From JBGSON01 sp041739085 (GTDB taxonomy: Bacteria > Patescibacteriota > Gracilibacteria > CAIRYL01), in NCBI GenBank assembly GCA_041739085.1, contig JBGSON010000016.1, positions 1 to 26,482 on the forward strand: a stretch of 26,482 nucleotides of DNA, given 5' to 3'. Of this stretch, positions 23,576-26,482 are shown in pieces (position 1 is the first letter of the stretch; every line of letters starts with the position of its first letter). The position numbers and the translations under genes are program-made. The notes beneath the pieces are model-generated. The model was not told where the DNA came from. It ran no database searches and saw only the letters and a list, made by a program, of their open reading frames with translations.

Positions 23576-25234
23576 ATGCAGTCTCAATGCCGACAGTGCG
23601 GGAATCCATATGAAATCACAGACAGTGATCTGAGATTTTATGAGAAAGTCTCCGCCTCTGCTCCCACGCATTGCCCGGATTGCCGGCAGATGCGGAGGCT
23701 TGCCTATCGAAATGAACGACATTTTTATAAGCGGACATGTGATGCGACAGGGAAAGAAGTTGTTTCTGTATATTCCCCAGACAAAAATTGTGTCGTATAT
23801 GATCAGGGATTTTGGTGGTCAGATGCGTGGGATCCCCTCGAACATGGACTGGATTTTGATTTTCAACGATCATTTTTTGATCAATTTTATGAACTGAGCT
23901 GCAAAGTTCCCCGTCCTGCACTTCTCAATATGAGTAGTGAAAATTCACTCTTCACGAATCATTCTGCGTACAACAAAAACTGTTTCATGTGTGTGAACAC
24001 AGGATATTCAGAAGATTGTACCTACTGCAGTAATTATGTATTGGAAAATACCGACTGTACCGATTGTCTCGCGATACAATCGTGCGAACTCTGTTACGCA
24101 TGCGTCGACACAAAAAAATCCTTTTCTTGTTCTTATCTTCATGAATGTATTCAGTGTACGAATTGCTCCCTGTGTTATGACTGCCAATCCTGTGAGCATT
24201 GCTTTGGCTCGTATAATCTGAGACACAAAAAGTACTATATCTACAACACGCAGTATTCGAAAAAAGAATATGGAGAAGCATTACAGGAAATTATGCCCGC
24301 AACATGGGAAGAATGGACTGCAGCGATGAAAGATTTCCAGCAGAAAATAAAAGTCGAAGTCATTCATAAGACTGTGTTTTCCGAGCAATGTGAACATTCC
24401 ACCGGGGATCATATTTTTAATAATAAAAACACTGCTCATTCCTATTACACGTTCGATACGGAAGATTCTGCGTATTGTTACGATGCCGGGAAAATGAAAG
24501 ACGTACGCGATGTTACAGAGCCACTCTCGGGAGAACTCCAATTGGAAACACATGCCTGCAACATCAATCATGAAATTTGTTTCTGTTCTAAATGCTATGA
24601 AAACAGCAATCTCTTGTATTGCCAGTATTGCTGGTATTCATCACATCTTTTCGGATGCTTCGGTGTACGAAACAAAAAATACTGTATTTTGAACAAACAA
24701 TATACAAAAGAAGAATACGAGAAACTCGTGCCAAAAATGATTGAACATATGACAAAAGGAGGAGAATGGGGGGAATTCTTTCCGATAGAAAAAACCGCAT
24801 TCGGATACAATGAAACGGTTGCTCATGAATACTTTCCTCTTTCAAAAGAGAATGTTTTGAAGCGTCATTGGAAGTGGAAAGATGAGGAAACGCATGACTA
24901 TTCGGGAGTCACGCAGAAGCTTCCCGCTGAAAAACTCTCCGGTGAAATATCTTCAATTCCTGATGATATCATCAATTGGGCTCTTCTGTGTTCTGAAACT
25001 GGACGCCCTTATAAGATTCAGAAGGTAGAACTCGAATTCTATCGAAAAATGAATCTTCCCATTCCTCAGTATCATCCTGATGTGCGACACGCACATCGCA
25101 TGGCACTCAGGAATCCCCGGAAACTCTGGGAGAGAAATTGTCTGAAGTGCAAAAAGAAGATCCAGACAACATATGCGCCGGAAAGACCGGAGAAAGTCTA
25201 TTGCGAAAAATGCTATTTAGCGTCCGTCTATTAA
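23576..25234 (+). CDS. Cys-rich zinc-binding protein, paralog 1
   Basis: This is a 552-residue protein of a family I associate with CPR genomes; its function is unknown. The N-terminal module (about 1-85) has a zinc site C5-x2-C8 ... C33-x2-C36 within YEITDSDLRFYEKVSASAP and CPDCRQMRRLAYRNER. The centre (about 109-210) is dense with Cys pairs (CTYCSNY, CTDC, CELCYAC, CIQCTNC, CYDCQSCEHC). Two copies of an NKKYxIxNxQYxKEEY element occur (about 217-232 and 365-383). The C-terminus (about 469-552) repeats the N-terminal module (GRPYKIQKVELEFYRKMNLP) with HPDVRHAHRMALRN in place of CPDC, but keeps a second site CLKC and CEKC. No signal peptide is seen. It has no Shine-Dalgarno site and is followed 13 nt later by a paralog, so they form an operon. 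Confidence 0.88.
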   Translation: MQSQCRQCGNPYEITDSDLRFYEKVSASAPTHCPDCRQMRRLAYRNERHFYKRTCDATGKEVVSVYSPDKNCVVYDQGFWWSDAWDPLEHGLDFDFQRSFFDQFYELSCKVPRPALLNMSSENSLFTNHSAYNKNCFMCVNTGYSEDCTYCSNYVLENTDCTDCLAIQSCELCYACVDTKKSFSCSYLHECIQCTNCSLCYDCQSCEHCFGSYNLRHKKYYIYNTQYSKKEYGEALQEIMPATWEEWTAAMKDFQQKIKVEVIHKTVFSEQCEHSTGDHIFNNKNTAHSYYTFDTEDSAYCYDAGKMKDVRDVTEPLSGELQLETHACNINHEICFCSKCYENSNLLYCQYCWYSSHLFGCFGVRNKKYCILNKQYTKEEYEKLVPKMIEHMTKGGEWGEFFPIEKTAFGYNETVAHEYFPLSKENVLKRHWKWKDEETHDYSGVTQKLPAEKLSGEISSIPDDIINWALLCSETGRPYKIQKVELEFYRKMNLPIPQYHPDVRHAHRMALRNPRKLWERNCLKCKKKIQTTYAPERPEKVYCEKCYLASVY

Positions 25235-25247
25235 CCATTATTCCGAT

Positions 25248-26482
25248 ATGAAACAAGACTGTGTTCACTGCTCCCGGGAATTTGAAATCACCGATGGCGA
25301 TCTCAAGTTTTATGAAAAAATTTCCGTTCCAGCTCCCACCCGTTGCCCGGACTGCCGGCAGATGCGAAGGCTCGCGTTCCGGAATGAACGCGTTCTCTAT
25401 AAAAGGAAATGCGATCTCTGCGAACGACCCATTGTCGGGATGTTTGATGAAAATGTCCCGTTCCCCGTGTACTGCGGAGACTGCTGGTGGTCGGACAAAT
25501 GGGACCCGTTTCAGTACGGAAGGGATTTTGATTTTTCCCGGCCTTTCTTCGACCAGTTCCGGGAACTCATGATGGTGGTTCCGAAGGCGGGGATGCTCCA
25601 GCTCAACAACGAGAACTGCGAATACAACTCGCTCATCGCGTTCAGCAAAAACACATATATGAGCGCCGGGAGTTATTTCATGGAAGATTCTTGTTATGCC
25701 CGGAAAAGCCAGTATTCAAAAGACTGCCTCGACAGCACACAGATCGACCATTCAGAACTTCTCCGGTACGGAGTGAACTGCTCGAACTGTTACAATTCCC
25801 ATTATCTCGTAAACTGCCGGAATTGTTCTGATTCAGCCTTCCTCGCGGATTCCGTCGGATGTGAACACTCATTTTTCTCTTCCGGAATAAAAAATAAAAA
25901 ATATCACTACAAGAACAAGCCATACTCAAAAGAGGAGTACTTCTCGCTTCTCGAAAAAGAATCGGCGCGTGATCCGGAAATACTCTTTCAGGAGTTTCTC
26001 GAGTTCAATGCGACCATTCCAAAGCGATACCAGAATCAGATCAACTGCGAAAATTCCTCCGGGGACTACATCCAGAACTGCCACAACGCGATCGAATGTT
26101 ATGACTCATTCGATATCGAAGATTCAAAATTCATCGTTGAGAGTGTGACGGTGAAAGATTCCATGGACCTCTCGATGCATGACAAGGAAATTGAACTCTG
26201 CTATGAACTCTGTTCCGGCGGCGAACGAAATCAAAATCTAAAGTTTTCGTTCTGCACCTGCGCAAGTCCGGGCTCGGAGTATCTCTACTCATGCTTCTAT
26301 TGTGCGAACTGTTTCGGCTGCGACAGCATCAATAAACGGGCATCTCATTCGATCCTGAACAGGAAATATACTCCGGAAGAATACGAAGCGCTTCGCGGAA
26401 AAATTGTGGAACACATGAAAAAAACAAAAGAATACGGTGAATTCTTCCCCATGGATCTCTCGCTCCACGCGTATAACGAGAC
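25248..26482 (+). CDS. Cys-rich zinc-binding protein, paralog 2, 3' end outside window
   Basis: About 411 residues are visible from ATG 25248 (MKQDCVHCSREFEITDGDL). The N-terminal module is intact: CVHC and CPDC form the first site and CDLC and CGDC (with WWSDKWDPFQYG) the second, both pairs kept. The centre has many spaced Cys (DSCYARK, CSNCYNS, CRNCSDS, CYELCS, CTCAS, CFYCANCFGC), fewer than in the upstream paralog. NKKYHYKNKPYSKEEY and INKRASHSILNRKYTPEEYE repeat the family element, followed by EYGEFFPMDLSLHAYNE. The frame is open to the window edge, so the C-terminal module seen in the paralog is expected beyond. The 13-nt gap to the first gene indicates cotranscription. Function unknown. 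Confidence 0.88.
   Translation, partial: MKQDCVHCSREFEITDGDLKFYEKISVPAPTRCPDCRQMRRLAFRNERVLYKRKCDLCERPIVGMFDENVPFPVYCGDCWWSDKWDPFQYGRDFDFSRPFFDQFRELMMVVPKAGMLQLNNENCEYNSLIAFSKNTYMSAGSYFMEDSCYARKSQYSKDCLDSTQIDHSELLRYGVNCSNCYNSHYLVNCRNCSDSAFLADSVGCEHSFFSSGIKNKKYHYKNKPYSKEEYFSLLEKESARDPEILFQEFLEFNATIPKRYQNQINCENSSGDYIQNCHNAIECYDSFDIEDSKFIVESVTVKDSMDLSMHDKEIELCYELCSGGERNQNLKFSFCTCASPGSEYLYSCFYCANCFGCDSINKRASHSILNRKYTPEEYEALRGKIVEHMKKTKEYGEFFPMDLSLHAYNE

Noticed and set aside
22175..23722. Open frame of 515 codons antisense to the TPR protein gene
   Set aside because: The plus-strand frame has clear TPR repeats and a membrane anchor; the antisense product is a biased mirror composition with no domain.

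Overview
The window looks like a genome fragment from a small fermentative bacterium, most likely Candidate Phyla Radiation (Patescibacteria). The lineage is inferred from gene content: Cys-rich paralogs of a type common in CPR genomes, a Memo-CapA fusion lipoprotein, pyruvate formate-lyase feeding an ADP-forming acetyl-CoA synthetase, and many unrecognised genes. UGA ends several genes as an ordinary stop, which argues against the UGA=Gly groups (Gracilibacteria/Absconditabacteria). No start codon has a clear Shine-Dalgarno site at normal spacing, although several genes have near-consensus -35/-10 promoters.

Layout. 1-1913 (-): carB, cut by the window edge. 2068-4374 and 4577-6571 (-): two adjacent paralogs of an unrecognised family, each with a shared N-terminal domain of about 300 residues plus five or four tandem repeats of about 90 residues, and each with its own strong promoter. 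6716-7717 (-): DHH/DHHA1 phosphoesterase of the NrnA type. 7718-8151: gene-poor stretch. 8152-8430 (+): small SemiSWEET-like membrane protein. 8642-12589 (-): two lipoprotein genes in tandem, the second a Memo-like/CapA-like fusion. 12791-13507 (+): unrecognised protein. 13606-14688 (-): dnaJ under a CIRCE-like operator. 14940-16418 (-): guaB. 16568-21822 (+): pflB, pflA and ADP-forming acetyl-CoA synthetase, a fermentation cluster. 22043-23509 (+): membrane-anchored TPR protein. 23576 to the end (+): two tandem Cys-rich zinc-binding paralogs, the second cut by the window edge.

How the genes fit together: pflB/pflA convert pyruvate to acetyl-CoA and formate, and the next gene turns acetyl-CoA into acetate plus ATP, giving a compact substrate-level energy pathway. 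carB and guaB are nucleotide biosynthesis steps. dnaJ is a heat-shock gene. The two lipoproteins and the TPR protein act at the cell envelope.

The intergenic DNA is unusual. It carries at least three degenerate repeat families: (i) AT-rich AACTTTATAAAC-type tandem repeats, often in inverted pairs beside gene ends; (ii) GC-rich 20-nt hairpins GTCRCCCS-TCCY-SGGGYGAC with compensatory base changes between copies; (iii) arrays of period-8 RCTTGNNN units. These elements and the tandem repeat-protein pair are the best candidates for something undescribed.
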